Counted from the first letter of the stretch, positions 29,619 through 39,223 are shown. The stretch is DNA of 64,000 nucleotides from Acinetobacter higginsii (GCF_000369525.1 NZ_KB850073.1:124001-188000); one strand, 5' to 3'. Notes: a model not told the origin generated them from the sequence alone. Numbers and translations are program-made.

Positions 29619-30323
29619 ATGAACACGGAACAAGTCCGCTATGTAGATGAAGCGATTACGTCTCGCCATTCAGTCCGTGCATTTTTAGACACCCCGATTG
29701 AGACGCAAACCATTAAAGATATTTTGGCAGTTGCCAGTCGTGCACCTTCAGGGACCAATGTCCAACCATGGAAAGTTTATGTGGTGACAGGACAAAAACG
29801 TGCAGAAATGATTGACCGTGTTTGTCATGCTCAAATTGAATTACTGCAAAAACCCGAACTGGCAGCGCAGTATCAAGAAACCTTTGCCTACTACCCTGCA
29901 ACGTGGATTTCTCCGTTTATTGATCGTCGCCGCGCCAACGGTTGGGGATTGTATGGCTTACTGGGTATTCAAAAAGGCGAAAAAGAAAAAATGGCCGCAC
30001 AGCAATTGCGTAACTTTCAATTATTCGATGCCCCTGTTGCTTTATATTTTACCGTGAATAAAGTCATGGGCATCGGCTCCAAAATGGATATTGCCATGAT
30101 GATTCAAAATGTCATGGTCGCTGCTAAAGCACGTGGCTTAGACACTTGCCCACAGGCGGCATGGAATCATTTCCACCCAATCGTACTGGATATTTTGGGC
30201 GCGCCAGAAGATGAAGAACTGGTTTGTGCCGTGGCTTTAGGTCATGCTGACCCTGAGCATATTGTGAATACCTTTATTACGCCGCGTGAACCTGTTGAAA
30301 ACTTCACGGTGTTTTTAGACTAA
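29619..30323 (+). CDS. Nitroreductase family flavoprotein
   Basis: A 234-residue soluble enzyme with the nitroreductase opening pattern SRHSVRAFLDTPI and the FMN-binding APSGTNVQPW segment, plus the later GLDTCPQAAW region. Such enzymes use NAD(P)H and FMN to reduce nitro compounds, quinones or related substrates. An AGGAG site lies five bases before the ATG. It is monocistronic, with a terminator shared with the converging MFS gene. Confidence 0.9.
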   Translation: MNTEQVRYVDEAITSRHSVRAFLDTPIETQTIKDILAVASRAPSGTNVQPWKVYVVTGQKRAEMIDRVCHAQIELLQKPELAAQYQETFAYYPATWISPFIDRRRANGWGLYGLLGIQKGEKEKMAAQQLRNFQLFDAPVALYFTVNKVMGIGSKMDIAMMIQNVMVAAKARGLDTCPQAAWNHFHPIVLDILGAPEDEELVCAVALGHADPEHIVNTFITPREPVENFTVFLD

Positions 30324-30331
30324 ACCTGTAA

Positions 30332-30365
30332 ATAAAGCAGTCTCTAAGCTGAGAGACTGCTTTGC
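30332..30365. terminator. Bidirectional terminator overlapping the MFS stop codon
   Basis: AAAGCAGTCTCT / AGAGACTGCTTT with loop AAGC(T) is a 12-13 bp stem. The MFS gene (minus) stops at 30344, inside this stem, so its last codons form one arm. Confidence 0.85.
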
Positions 30366-31558
30366 TGTTTTCCAACTTTTAAAATGGCAAACAGTCCTGC
30401 ACTGGTAAACAGTAACATCATGATGCCCATGTTCAAAGATGCCTTCCATACCAAGAAATTCAAGATAATTCCCGCCAGCAAACCACAGGCAAATTGCATA
30501 CTGCCCATAATGGCACTGGCCGTACCTGCACGAGCCCCTTGCTGAGACATCGCCAAAGCCATGGCATTCGGCCCTGTTAAACCAATTCCTGATACCACCA
30601 AGAATAAGCCTGACATTAGCAGAAATAGCGGTGCATCCGCCATCAATCCAGCAGTCAGTACAATCAATGCCCCAAAACATTGGATTAAACCACCCAAACG
30701 TAGGCGTTGGAAAATTCCCATGCGAGTATTCAAATGTTTATTCAGCGAAGACATCAACATGATCCCTGCGGCATTTAAGGCAAAAGCATAGGAGAAATGC
30801 TGCTGCGACAATCCATATTGCCCCATAAACACTTCTGAAGCTGAGCTGATATAGCAAAACAAAGCTGCGCCAGTTAAGCAGCCCGCAAACATTGGTACTC
30901 TAAAGCTCTCATCTTTGAGAATAGCTGCATAGAGTGTGGTGACTTGATAAGCCGATAATTTTAAACGGCGTTCAACAGGCAGTGACTCTTTAAAGAAGAA
31001 ATGTACACAGAGCCAACACACGACCCCAATCATCGACAAGACGATAAAAATTGCCTGCCAAGGGAAGAAGGTCAAAATCCATGCCCCAAAGATGGGTGCA
31101 AGAATCGGAGCCAGCCCCATCACAATCATCATGCTGGAAAATGCCTGTGCAGACCCCTGCATATCCAGACGGTCACGAATGGTCGCCCGTGCCATCACCA
31201 CACCGACACACCCTCCCAAGGCCTGGAAAATACGTGCGGCGATTAAGGCCCACTCATTGCTTGCAAACACACAGGCCAAACTGGCAATTGCATACAATGC
31301 CAAGCCAAAATATAATGGCTTTTTACGTCCAATACGGTCACTGACAGGCCCATAAATCAACTGTCCAATCGCCAATCCCAAAAAATAAGCGGGTAAGGTA
31401 TTGGCAACCATTTGTGTACTGACCCCGAACTCATCTGCCATTTGCGGCAAAGCGGGTAAATACATATCGATCGACAACGGCCCTAATGCGGTTAACAAAG
31501 CAAGCAACAAAATCCATGCTGTTGAATATTGACGCTGATTGGTTTGCTCTGCCTGCAT
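30344..31558 (-). CDS. Bcr/CflA-type MFS drug efflux transporter
   Basis: A 404-residue inner-membrane protein with 12 predicted helices. MYLPALPQMADEFG after the first helix and the loop GPVSDRIGRKKPL are characteristic of the Bcr/CflA drug:H+ antiporter branch. It probably exports drugs or small metabolites such as bicyclomycin or sulfonamides; the actual substrate is unknown. It stands alone and its last codons lie inside a bidirectional terminator. Confidence 0.92.
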   Translation of the reverse strand: MQAEQTNQRQYSTAWILLLALLTALGPLSIDMYLPALPQMADEFGVSTQMVANTLPAYFLGLAIGQLIYGPVSDRIGRKKPLYFGLALYAIASLACVFASNEWALIAARIFQALGGCVGVVMARATIRDRLDMQGSAQAFSSMMIVMGLAPILAPIFGAWILTFFPWQAIFIVLSMIGVVCWLCVHFFFKESLPVERRLKLSAYQVTTLYAAILKDESFRVPMFAGCLTGAALFCYISSASEVFMGQYGLSQQHFSYAFALNAAGIMLMSSLNKHLNTRMGIFQRLRLGGLIQCFGALIVLTAGLMADAPLFLLMSGLFLVVSGIGLTGPNAMALAMSQQGARAGTASAIMGSMQFACGLLAGIILNFLVWKASLNMGIMMLLFTSAGLFAILKVGKQQSSLSA

Positions 31559-31665
31559 AATGCTCTACTTTTCATGTTAATCACCATTCTAAGCTTAGCA
31601 TCCTCAACATATTTGTGCATAATAAGAATCAGAAAATTGATTGCAGAATACAAAAAGGACAAACT

Positions 31666-33840
31666 TTGAATCCTTGGTTCGGACGTTTAAGACAAGCAAC
31701 CTATAACACCACGTTTATGTATAACGTGCGTATGTTAATCGCCTTTACGGGGACTGCTTTTGTTCCCTATCTTTTAGATTATCAATTGGCAACGATTCCC
31801 TTAACACTCGGTGTCGTTGCCGCGGCCATTAGTGATATTGATGACCGCTTTTCTGTGCGCATCATGAACCTGATTTATACCTATATCGGGTTCTTCATTA
31901 CAGCGGCTTCGGTTCAACTGTTATTCCCCTATCCAATCGCCTTTGCAATTGGATTAATCGCCTCTTGTATCGGCTGGATCTTATTGGGTTCTTTAGGTCG
32001 TCGCTATGCCACCATTGCCTATGGTTGTCTGGTCATTTCGGTCTATTCCATGTTGGGCGTACATTTATTTGAACAATGGTATCTGCAACCTGCTCTGCTT
32101 GTTGTCGGTGCGGCTTGGTATGGTTTACTTTCTACTATCAGCTTTCTATTGTTCCCTGTACGTAAAGTTCAAGATCAACTGGCTGCGTCCTATACTGCCT
32201 TAGGGAGTTTCTTATTCGCAAAATCAAACTTATTTGATGTGGATATGACCCCCTCTAGCTATCAACAAAGCATGATTGATATCGCCATGGAAAATGGCAA
32301 GTTGGTCGCGATCTTTAACGATATGCGGATGTCGCTGTTGACACGGTTAAAAGGTGACCGTGGACAAAAAGGAACTCGACGCAGTCTGCAATACTATTTT
32401 GTCGCTCAAGATATTCATGAGCGCGCCGATTCAGCACATATCGACTATCAAAAACTGGCCAAAGTGTTTCAACATAGTGATATTTTATTTCGCTTCCAAA
32501 GGATTTTATCTATTCAAGGCAAAGCCTGTCAGGATTTGGCTCAATCTATTTTAAGTCGTACCCGTTATGTGCATAACAAGCGCTTTAAGCATAGTTTTGA
32601 GAACTTGCGTCTATCATTAGAGAAACTGCGCAAAGATGGACACTATGATCAAGTCAGAATTAATGCCTTATTTGCACTTTATCAAAACCTCAAATCGATT
32701 GATGCACAATTACAAAACCTAGAAACAGAACGAAACCTGCAAAAGATCAATGCACAGCATACCGAAAGCCAGTTAAAAGATGATGATCTAAAAGGCTGGA
32801 ATGACATCATGGTACGAGTGAAACAACATCTCACACCTGAGTCGGTATTGTTCCGTCATGCGGTACGTTTGTCGATCGTATTGTTTATTGGCTATCTATT
32901 TATTCAGCTTACTAATATTGCATATGGTTACTGGATTCTGCTCACCGCATTATTTGTATGCCAACCCAACTTCAATGCCACTAAACGACGTTTATATTTA
33001 CGTATCGTCGGAACATTGGTCGGTATTATCGTTGGACTTGCCATCATCTATTTTATTCCTTCAATCGAAGGTCAATTGGTGATGTTGATTCTGAGCGGTG
33101 TGCTGTTTCTGGAGCTGCGTAGTAAGCAATATGCGCAAGCCACTGCATTCATTACCATCCTTGCGTTAATCAACTTTAATCTGGATGGCTCTGCATTCGC
33201 AGCGGGTCTACCCCGTTTTATTGATACTGTGATTGGATGTGCTTTGGCATGGTTTGGTGTCAGTTTTATTTGGCCAGACTGGAAGTTCCGCAGATTACCG
33301 CGCTCAATTCAGCGCTCTCTACAGGCACAATGTAAATATCTTGCCGAGGTGGTGGAACAATATCATCAGGGTCGTAATAATGCCTTGAATTATCGTGTAG
33401 TTCGACGTGCCGCACACAATACCGATGCTGAAGTGGCTTCCCTGATTTCCACTATTGCAACTGAACCGAATATTGATGTGAATCAAAAAAGTTTAGCGTT
33501 TGAGTTTTTATGCCTGAGCCATACTTTTTTAAGCTACATCGCAGCATTAGGTGCGCATCGAGAGCAAATCCAAGATCAGGAAGTATTAGGCTTACTCGAT
33601 CAGGCTTTAGATGATATTCAAGGGGCACTCCTCAGAGATGAAGTTCCTGATTTATCAGCACAAAATCTGATGCAAACCATTCGTGACCGTCTCAGCCGCA
33701 ATGAAGATAATGATCCAAAATCGCTGATCATTTTGCAGCAGCTTTCACTCATGCTCAGTGTGTTAACACGCTTAAGTATGCTGAAACAAAGTCTGAGCCA
33801 TGAACCGAATGAAGATGGTACCGAATTTGCTTCACTTTAA
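31666..33840 (+). CDS. yccS: YccS-like FUSC family inner-membrane protein
   Basis: The product has about 724 residues. Two blocks of about five or six membrane helices (residues 20-165 and 390-530) alternate with large soluble domains, as in YccS/YhfK of the fusaric-acid-resistance superfamily. A TTG at 31666 is preferred: AAGGA lies six bases upstream and the protein then starts (M)NPWFGRLRQATYN, matching the short N-terminus expected for YccS. The alternative GTG at 31615 adds 17 residues with no site. The function in cells is unknown; efflux of aromatic acids is suggested for relatives. Confidence 0.85.
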   Translation: MNPWFGRLRQATYNTTFMYNVRMLIAFTGTAFVPYLLDYQLATIPLTLGVVAAAISDIDDRFSVRIMNLIYTYIGFFITAASVQLLFPYPIAFAIGLIASCIGWILLGSLGRRYATIAYGCLVISVYSMLGVHLFEQWYLQPALLVVGAAWYGLLSTISFLLFPVRKVQDQLAASYTALGSFLFAKSNLFDVDMTPSSYQQSMIDIAMENGKLVAIFNDMRMSLLTRLKGDRGQKGTRRSLQYYFVAQDIHERADSAHIDYQKLAKVFQHSDILFRFQRILSIQGKACQDLAQSILSRTRYVHNKRFKHSFENLRLSLEKLRKDGHYDQVRINALFALYQNLKSIDAQLQNLETERNLQKINAQHTESQLKDDDLKGWNDIMVRVKQHLTPESVLFRHAVRLSIVLFIGYLFIQLTNIAYGYWILLTALFVCQPNFNATKRRLYLRIVGTLVGIIVGLAIIYFIPSIEGQLVMLILSGVLFLELRSKQYAQATAFITILALINFNLDGSAFAAGLPRFIDTVIGCALAWFGVSFIWPDWKFRRLPRSIQRSLQAQCKYLAEVVEQYHQGRNNALNYRVVRRAAHNTDAEVASLISTIATEPNIDVNQKSLAFEFLCLSHTFLSYIAALGAHREQIQDQEVLGLLDQALDDIQGALLRDEVPDLSAQNLMQTIRDRLSRNEDNDPKSLIILQQLSLMLSVLTRLSMLKQSLSHEPNEDGTEFASL

Positions 33841-33946
33841 TGGCTGTTGTGATTGCAATAGCCTCCCATGATTCGCCATTGGCATAATATCTTTGCATGC
33901 TAATAGATGTTAAACTAAACCCAGTTATATACTCATTTTTTATACT

Positions 33947-34528
33947 ATGACCGCCAAAACGCTATACGCTTATACGCTACAACCTGTTCCTTACGAAGTT
34001 TCTGAAGCTGAACAACGTCAAGCTCAACTGATGATTTGGCGTAGTACCAACAAATTCAGCCGCAAAGCATGGATGATTATGATTGCACTGGTTGTGCTCT
34101 CATTGGTTGCTGCAGGACTTATTAAATATTATTCAACCTACTCAACTGTGATTTGTTGGGTCGTGATTGTGAGTGTGGTGCTGTTCTATTTGATCAAACG
34201 TTTTGGTCTGGAGTGGTACGTTAAACGCAAGATGACTGAATTCCCTGTACAGGAAATTAAAGGTCTACGTTTAGGCGTACAACCACACGGTATCGTGATG
34301 CGCCAAAAAATGGGTCTGCAAGAAGGTACTGCAACCATTGGTTGGAAAGACATTTACGAATGGTATAGTTCACCTGACTTTATTTTGGTGAACTTCAAGG
34401 TAAAAACAAAAGGCGAAGAACAACAAGGTGCCTATATTTTACCAAAGCGTATGGACTCGAAAAATTTCTCGTTCAATACCGTACGTAGACACCTCAATGA
34501 AACAGTTGGTGCACCTAAATCAATTTAA
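33947..34528 (+). CDS. YcxB-like membrane protein
   Basis: A 193-residue protein with two adjacent membrane helices (about residues 42-60 and 68-84), then a soluble domain. The C-terminal pattern ATIGWKDIYEWYSSPDFILV...AYILPKR is that of the YcxB-like domain of unknown function. It sits 106 bp downstream of the yccS-like gene and may be part of the same transcript, though the two need not be related. A strong terminator follows. Confidence 0.75.
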   Translation: MTAKTLYAYTLQPVPYEVSEAEQRQAQLMIWRSTNKFSRKAWMIMIALVVLSLVAAGLIKYYSTYSTVICWVVIVSVVLFYLIKRFGLEWYVKRKMTEFPVQEIKGLRLGVQPHGIVMRQKMGLQEGTATIGWKDIYEWYSSPDFILVNFKVKTKGEEQQGAYILPKRMDSKNFSFNTVRRHLNETVGAPKSI

Positions 34529-34546
34529 GTTTTAGTCTCTGACGTA

Positions 34547-34576
34547 AAAGACCTCCCTACATGGGAGGTTTTTTAA
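34547..34576 (+). terminator. Intrinsic terminator
   Basis: ACCTCCC / GGGAGGT stem with loop TACAT, followed by TTTTT, after the YcxB-like gene. Confidence 0.88.
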
Positions 34577-34586
34577 TACCCACTAA

Positions 34587-34605
34587 ATAAATGAGAATCA
34601 AAATC
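34587..34605 (+). promoter_or_regulatory. Fur-box-like site upstream of the PepSY reductase
   Basis: The 19-mer centred on TGAGAATCA matches the Fur consensus GATAATGATAATCATTATC at about 13 of 19 positions by hand alignment. It lies just upstream of the likely promoter. Confidence 0.4.
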
Positions 34606-34647
34606 AATATTACCTGCAAAATCCATATTATGTACTTATTCTTAGGT

Positions 34648-34675
34648 TATAATTTTTTACATGAATTTCATTATC
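34648..34675 (+). promoter_or_regulatory. -10 box with overlapping second Fur-like site
   Basis: A perfect TATAAT (34648-34653) precedes a second Fur-like 19-mer (34657-34675), whose right half TCATTATC is exact and whose left half is weak (12 of 19 overall). A repressor there would cover the transcription start. The ATG of the reductase is 17 bp further on. Confidence 0.45.
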
Positions 34676-34691
34676 TTTCCATTTTTTGACC

Positions 34692-37226
34692 ATGTTTAAA
34701 AAAGTTTTCTTCCAAATCCATTGGTTTTTAGGGATTACCGCGGGACTCATTCTCTCTTTAATGGGAGTCACTGGTGCAATCTACTCATACGAACCACAGA
34801 TTCTAAAATGGATCAACCAAGACAGTTATGTGGTAGAGGTTGCTCAAACACCAAAACTCACCCCTGCCGAGCTGTATCAACATTTCAATCAACAACAACC
34901 CGAGATTGAAATTAACAGCATCACCATCGCTACTGATCCAACCGAATCGTCAACTGTCAATATTAAAAAAGAAGGTGCGCGTCGTGGTTATAACATGATG
35001 GTAAACCCCTATACAGCGGCAGTCTTACCTGAAGTTAAAGGTCGCGATACACTGCAATTTATTCAGCGTTTACACCGTAATTTAACCGCTGGTGAGTTTG
35101 GCGCACAGATTACTGGGGCATCGACCCTGATGCTGATTTTCTTTGTATTAAGTGGCATCTATCTACGCTTTCCAAAGAAACATAGCTTTAAACAATGGTT
35201 GTTTATTAAACCTAAACTAAAAGGTCGTAATTTTATTTGGGATCTACATGCAGTGGTGGGAACCTGGGTGGTTGTGTTCTACCTACTGTTTGCATGTACA
35301 GGTTTATATTGGTCTTATGACTGGTGGCGTGCTGGCATGTTCAAAGTCATGGGCGTTGAACAACCACAACGTAATCAACAAAATGAACGTGGTAAAGATA
35401 AACAACCAGAGCTAGAAAAAACGCAGATCAATACCATTCTGACGCAAACATGGACAGGCGTAAATGCACAGATTGGCCGTGAATATTCTAGCCTCACCTT
35501 AAATATTCCTAAACGTGATGATGCCAAGGTTGAACTTTCATTTGTCGATGCTATTCCACAACATGAGCGTGCACGCAACCAAGCGGTTTATAACTATCAA
35601 AACAATAAATTCGAAAAATTCGAACTCTATGAAGATAAAAAGCTCAATGAAAAAATCATGAGCAGCATGCTGCCGGTACACCGCGGTAGCTTCTTTGGTT
35701 CAACCTATCAATTTATTGCCATGTTGGCTTCATTAGCAATGCCACTGTTCTTTGTAACGGGTTGGATGCTGTATCTAAAACGTCGTAAACAGAAGAAATT
35801 AACTCAAGCGGCACGTCAGTCACTCAGTGCACAGCCGATTGATCCAAATGCCAAGCCTTGGCTGATTACTTATGCAACGCAAACTGGTGTGGCTGAACAA
35901 TTGGCTTGGCGTACTGCGACCAGCTTGCAAGAAGCACAACAGCCAACTACGGTTAAACCAATTCAGCAACTGACTGAGCAAGACCTGCAACACGCAGCAC
36001 AGGTTTTATTTGTGATCAGTACCTATGGTACAGGTGAGGCACCTGATCTTGCCGCAAGTTTCAGCAAGAAACTGATGCAACAACAGCTTGATCTTGGCCA
36101 AATGCAATATGCTGTACTGGCACTGGGTTCAAAAGAATACCCTGACAGCTATTGCAGCTTCGGCTATGCAGTAGATGCATGGTTAAAACAATGCAAAGCA
36201 CAGCCGCTGTTTGACTTGATTGAAGTGGATAATGCCAATAGCAACGATATTCAACGTTGGAATCAGGGCTTGTCTGCGGTAACCCAGCATGAACTACATG
36301 CGATGAATATTGAGAAAGTATTTGATCAATGGACGCTAAGCGAACGCACCCTACTCAACCCAGATAGCTTAGGGCAGGCAGCTTATAATATCGAGCTGAC
36401 CTCAGCATCTGACATAACATGGCATGCGGGTGATATTGCAGAAATTCAACCTGCCAACAGTTTGACTGATATTCAGAATTTCTTGATCAAGTATCAAACC
36501 CCTGCACATAGTATCGTTGAATCATTGAAGCAAAATATTGAACATGCACTGTGGAATAAAAATCTGCGGGTTGAGATCCAGCCGTTTGGTACGCTTGAAG
36601 ACTTACTGGAACAGTTACCCACCCTACCCGCACGTGAATATTCGATTGCCAGTATTCCATCTCAACAAGTACTAAGACTAGTGGTTCGCCAAAAACGTGA
36701 TGAAAATGATCAACTCGGTCTTGGTTCTGGCTGGTTAACCGAATTTGCGCAACCCAAACAAAACATCGCCCTGCGTATTCGAACCAATGAATCATTCCAT
36801 TTAATTGATGACAACCGCCCAATTATCTGTATTGGTAATGGTACTGGTATCGCAGGTCTCATGAGCTTGTTACAGCAACGTAATCGCCAAAATTACACGG
36901 CCAACTGGCTGATCTTTGGTGAACGTCAACGCGAACATGATTTCTTCTATCAAGAAACCATTCAAGCCTGGTTAAACATGGGAACACTACAGCGTCTGGA
37001 TTTGGCTTTTTCTCGTGATCAAGAACAACGTGTCTATGTGCAGGATATATTACGCAACAATGCAGATGAACTGATCAAATGGGTTGAGCAAGGTGCGGTG
37101 ATTTATGTCTGTGGTAGCATTGAAGGTATGGCTTCTGGTGTCGATCAGGCATTGATGGAAATTCTTAGCGAAGAAAAACTGGATGAGTTAAGACAAGCTG
37201 GTCGTTATCGCCGAGACGTTTATTAA
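34692..37226 (+). CDS. PepSY-membrane / flavodoxin / NADPH-flavin reductase fusion
   Basis: An 844-residue membrane flavoprotein. The first 375 residues form a PepSY-type membrane module with four helices and conserved histidines (RLHRNL; WDLHAVVGTWV) likely to bind heme. A flavodoxin domain follows (about 390-530, YATQTGVAEQLA and STYGTGEAPD), then a CysJ-like FAD and NADPH region with REYSIAS, GNGTGIAGL and YVCGS. It should pass electrons from NADPH across or into the membrane. Relatives reduce ferric siderophores, so iron uptake is the likely role, supported by Fur-like sites upstream. An in-frame TTG at 34686 is less likely than ATG 34692. Confidence 0.85.
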   Translation: MFKKVFFQIHWFLGITAGLILSLMGVTGAIYSYEPQILKWINQDSYVVEVAQTPKLTPAELYQHFNQQQPEIEINSITIATDPTESSTVNIKKEGARRGYNMMVNPYTAAVLPEVKGRDTLQFIQRLHRNLTAGEFGAQITGASTLMLIFFVLSGIYLRFPKKHSFKQWLFIKPKLKGRNFIWDLHAVVGTWVVVFYLLFACTGLYWSYDWWRAGMFKVMGVEQPQRNQQNERGKDKQPELEKTQINTILTQTWTGVNAQIGREYSSLTLNIPKRDDAKVELSFVDAIPQHERARNQAVYNYQNNKFEKFELYEDKKLNEKIMSSMLPVHRGSFFGSTYQFIAMLASLAMPLFFVTGWMLYLKRRKQKKLTQAARQSLSAQPIDPNAKPWLITYATQTGVAEQLAWRTATSLQEAQQPTTVKPIQQLTEQDLQHAAQVLFVISTYGTGEAPDLAASFSKKLMQQQLDLGQMQYAVLALGSKEYPDSYCSFGYAVDAWLKQCKAQPLFDLIEVDNANSNDIQRWNQGLSAVTQHELHAMNIEKVFDQWTLSERTLLNPDSLGQAAYNIELTSASDITWHAGDIAEIQPANSLTDIQNFLIKYQTPAHSIVESLKQNIEHALWNKNLRVEIQPFGTLEDLLEQLPTLPAREYSIASIPSQQVLRLVVRQKRDENDQLGLGSGWLTEFAQPKQNIALRIRTNESFHLIDDNRPIICIGNGTGIAGLMSLLQQRNRQNYTANWLIFGERQREHDFFYQETIQAWLNMGTLQRLDLAFSRDQEQRVYVQDILRNNADELIKWVEQGAVIYVCGSIEGMASGVDQALMEILSEEKLDELRQAGRYRRDVY

Positions 37227-37237
37227 TTCTTCTCTAT

Positions 37238-37270
37238 AAAAAAAACGAGTGCTAGCCACTCGTTTTTTTA
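37238..37270 (+). terminator. Intrinsic terminator of the PepSY reductase gene
   Basis: AAAAACGAGTG / CACTCGTTTTT stem with loop CTAGC, followed by TTA. Confidence 0.9.
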
Positions 37271-37346
37271 TAAGACAATAAGAGGATTTGCCTTTCTCTG
37301 AATTTTGCATACACTTAGCACGGTTCAAATCGACACAATTAAGATT

Positions 37347-38132
37347 ATGCAAATAAGTTCATGGGTTCGTATTATTTTAGCCCTTATCGGTTCAGTTCTG
37401 TTCTTAGATGGCGCAATTCTGATCGCTTTTAAAAAGATTCATATCGGAACCGTACTGCCGCTGCTACTTGGACTATTTTTCTGTCTCTATGCTTATTTCT
37501 ATTATCATATTGAACGTTTCTTTTTCTATCATTTCCGCTTGCATTCAATCTGGCGCTTTGGCTGGCTCTGTTTCTGGATTTGGTTAGTTAGCTTAGGCTA
37601 TTTCTTTGATTATCTGTCCGATAACAATGATAAAACTCAACATATCCCTGCGGTTAAAGCGATTATCGTACTAGGTAGTGGTGTAGAGAAAGGACAACCA
37701 TCTGCAACACTCGCAAAACGTTTAGACCGTGCCGCCCCAATTGCTTTAGCTCAGCCTCAAGCAAAATTAGTCATGACAGGTGGTATTGATTTTGGTGAAA
37801 CTGATAGCGAAGCCGTGGTGATGTCACGTTACGTACAACAACACTATCACATTCCTGCATCACAAATCATTTTGGAAGATAAAAGCACCAGCACTGAGCT
37901 AAATCTTAAAAATAGCCAACAGCTCTTGCAGGCACAACAGATTAGCATTCAACAACCAATTGCAATTGTGACCAGTGACTTTCATACCTTGCGTGCTGCT
38001 GCCATTGCTAAGAAACAAGGCTATACGGATATTACCCTACTCGGTGCGACTACACCTCTAAGCACACGCTACAATGCATGGTTAAGAGAATACTTTGCCT
38101 ATGCGAGTGGTTGGATCTTAAATGAGTATTGA
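37347..38132 (+). CDS. YdcF/ElyC-type membrane protein (DUF218)
   Basis: A 261-residue protein. Three hydrophobic helices at the N-terminus (about residues 9-28, 35-54 and 70-88) are followed by the DUF218 domain, with AIIVLGSGVEKGQPSATLAKRL, TGGIDFGETDSEAVVM and TSDFHTLRAAAIAKKQG. ElyC in E. coli supports envelope peptidoglycan and enterobacterial antigen assembly, and SanA is a paralogue. ATG 37347 is chosen over an upstream TTG at 37305. The role here is inferred from the family. Confidence 0.85.
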   Translation: MQISSWVRIILALIGSVLFLDGAILIAFKKIHIGTVLPLLLGLFFCLYAYFYYHIERFFFYHFRLHSIWRFGWLCFWIWLVSLGYFFDYLSDNNDKTQHIPAVKAIIVLGSGVEKGQPSATLAKRLDRAAPIALAQPQAKLVMTGGIDFGETDSEAVVMSRYVQQHYHIPASQIILEDKSTSTELNLKNSQQLLQAQQISIQQPIAIVTSDFHTLRAAAIAKKQGYTDITLLGATTPLSTRYNAWLREYFAYASGWILNEY

Positions 38133-38152
38133 TTGAGAGATTACCCTCTCAA

Positions 38153-38635
38153 TTAGGATGAAGCTGAGTTATGCAACCGAATATCACGTGGTAAAGGTAG
38201 TTTTAACTCAGCAAAGACATCTGGACGTTGTAAATATATTTGGTATAAAAAATTCTTAATATCCAATAACAAAGAATCAGGGGAAACCAATAAATTGTTT
38301 CCCTCTGGGGTTAAATCTAGAGATAAGATCGTATTATTTTCTTTTAAAAATGGAATCAATTTTTCAATAAAAGCCAGTAATGGTACTTCCTGAATTTCGT
38401 ATTGCGCCCAATTGTCTTTAATCAGCAGTTTTGCCAAACTTTTATTCTGCCACACGGATAATGCATGCTGTCCAGATGGTGTTGAGCATAAGGCCCAACC
38501 ATCGTGATACAGTGCAATCACATGACGTTGCATAACAATATTTTGAATGAACTGACGGTAAGCGTCTTTGAGTGAAGAACCAGAAGGTGTAGTTTGAGAT
38601 TTCGACGCAGCCTTGCGTTGATAAGGGTTTCTCAT
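38153..38635 (-). CDS. DUF2750-like small protein
   Basis: A 160-residue soluble protein with no signal or membrane segment. The pattern of short helices and the phrase HDGWALCSTPSGQHALSVWQ, then LLAFIEKLIPFL and a C-terminal IYLQRPDVFAELKLPLP, resembles DUF2750 proteins of unknown function. ATG 38635 is preferred (GAAG upstream) over ATG 38659. It sits beside the tRNA array but is transcribed independently of it as far as can be seen. Confidence 0.65.
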   Translation of the reverse strand: MRNPYQRKAASKSQTTPSGSSLKDAYRQFIQNIVMQRHVIALYHDGWALCSTPSGQHALSVWQNKSLAKLLIKDNWAQYEIQEVPLLAFIEKLIPFLKENNTILSLDLTPEGNNLLVSPDSLLLDIKNFLYQIYLQRPDVFAELKLPLPRDIRLHNSASS

Positions 38636-38724
38636 AAAGTACTTCAATATTAGAATCATTATTGACGCTAATCATAGAATAACTTTGTATGGATTACAAT
38701 GATATGAGATTTAGGGAAGATATA

Positions 38725-38800
38725 TGGTGGGCGCTGACGGGATCGAACCGCCGACATTCTGCTTGTAAGGCAGACGCTCTACCAACTGAGCTAAGCGCCC
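38725..38800 (-). tRNA. tRNA-Val (TAC)
   Basis: This 76-nt gene on the minus strand has 5' GGGCGCTTAGCTCAGTTGG, anticodon TAC in loop CTTACAA, TTCGATCC in the T-loop and an encoded 3' ACCA. The acceptor stem GGGCGC/GCGCCC pairs fully. It is the most 3' (last) gene of the array. Confidence 0.97.
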
Positions 38801-38939
38801 TGAGCGAGGATAAACAAAGCAAAGCTTTGTCTGAGCGCAAGAGAAAAATCCTTGATTTTTCTAATGGCATCTCGAATCAGAGATCAAGTATAAAGATACT
38901 TGTTAAAACTAACATTCTCTTAAATTGATATCAAGAGAA

Positions 38940-39016
38940 TGGCGCAGCGGACGGGGCTCGAACCCGCGACCCTCGGCGTGACAGGCCGATATTCTAACCA
39001 ACTGAACTACCGCTGC
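38940..39016 (-). tRNA. tRNA-Asp (GTC)
   Basis: A 77-nt gene with 5' GCAGCGGTAGTTCAGTTGG, anticodon GTC in CTGTCAC, T-arm GGGTTCGAGCCC and encoded CCA. The acceptor stem GCAGCGG/CCGCTGC pairs fully. Confidence 0.97.
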
Positions 39017-39055
39017 ACTGTATTACTTCTATTGAGAAGTAAATGTCACAAATTA

Positions 39056-39131
39056 TGGTGGGCGCTGACGGGATCGAACCGCCGACATTCTGCTTGTAAG
39101 GCAGACGCTCTACCAACTGAGCTAAGCGCCC
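39056..39131 (-). tRNA. tRNA-Val (TAC)
   Basis: Identical in sequence to the other Val copies in this array, 76 nt with encoded CCA and anticodon TAC. Confidence 0.97.
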
Positions 39132-39223
39132 TAAGGAATAAAAACTGATTAACTATCAATCTTTATGACGCAAGATAAAATTATCATCTTGTATCCCAAG
39201 GTGTTCATTCTTGCAAATTTAAG

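Noticed and set aside
38132-38153. Hairpin ATTGAGAG / CTCTCAAT between converging genes as a terminator
   Set aside because: The stem is only 8 bp and has no T run on either strand, so it was not called.
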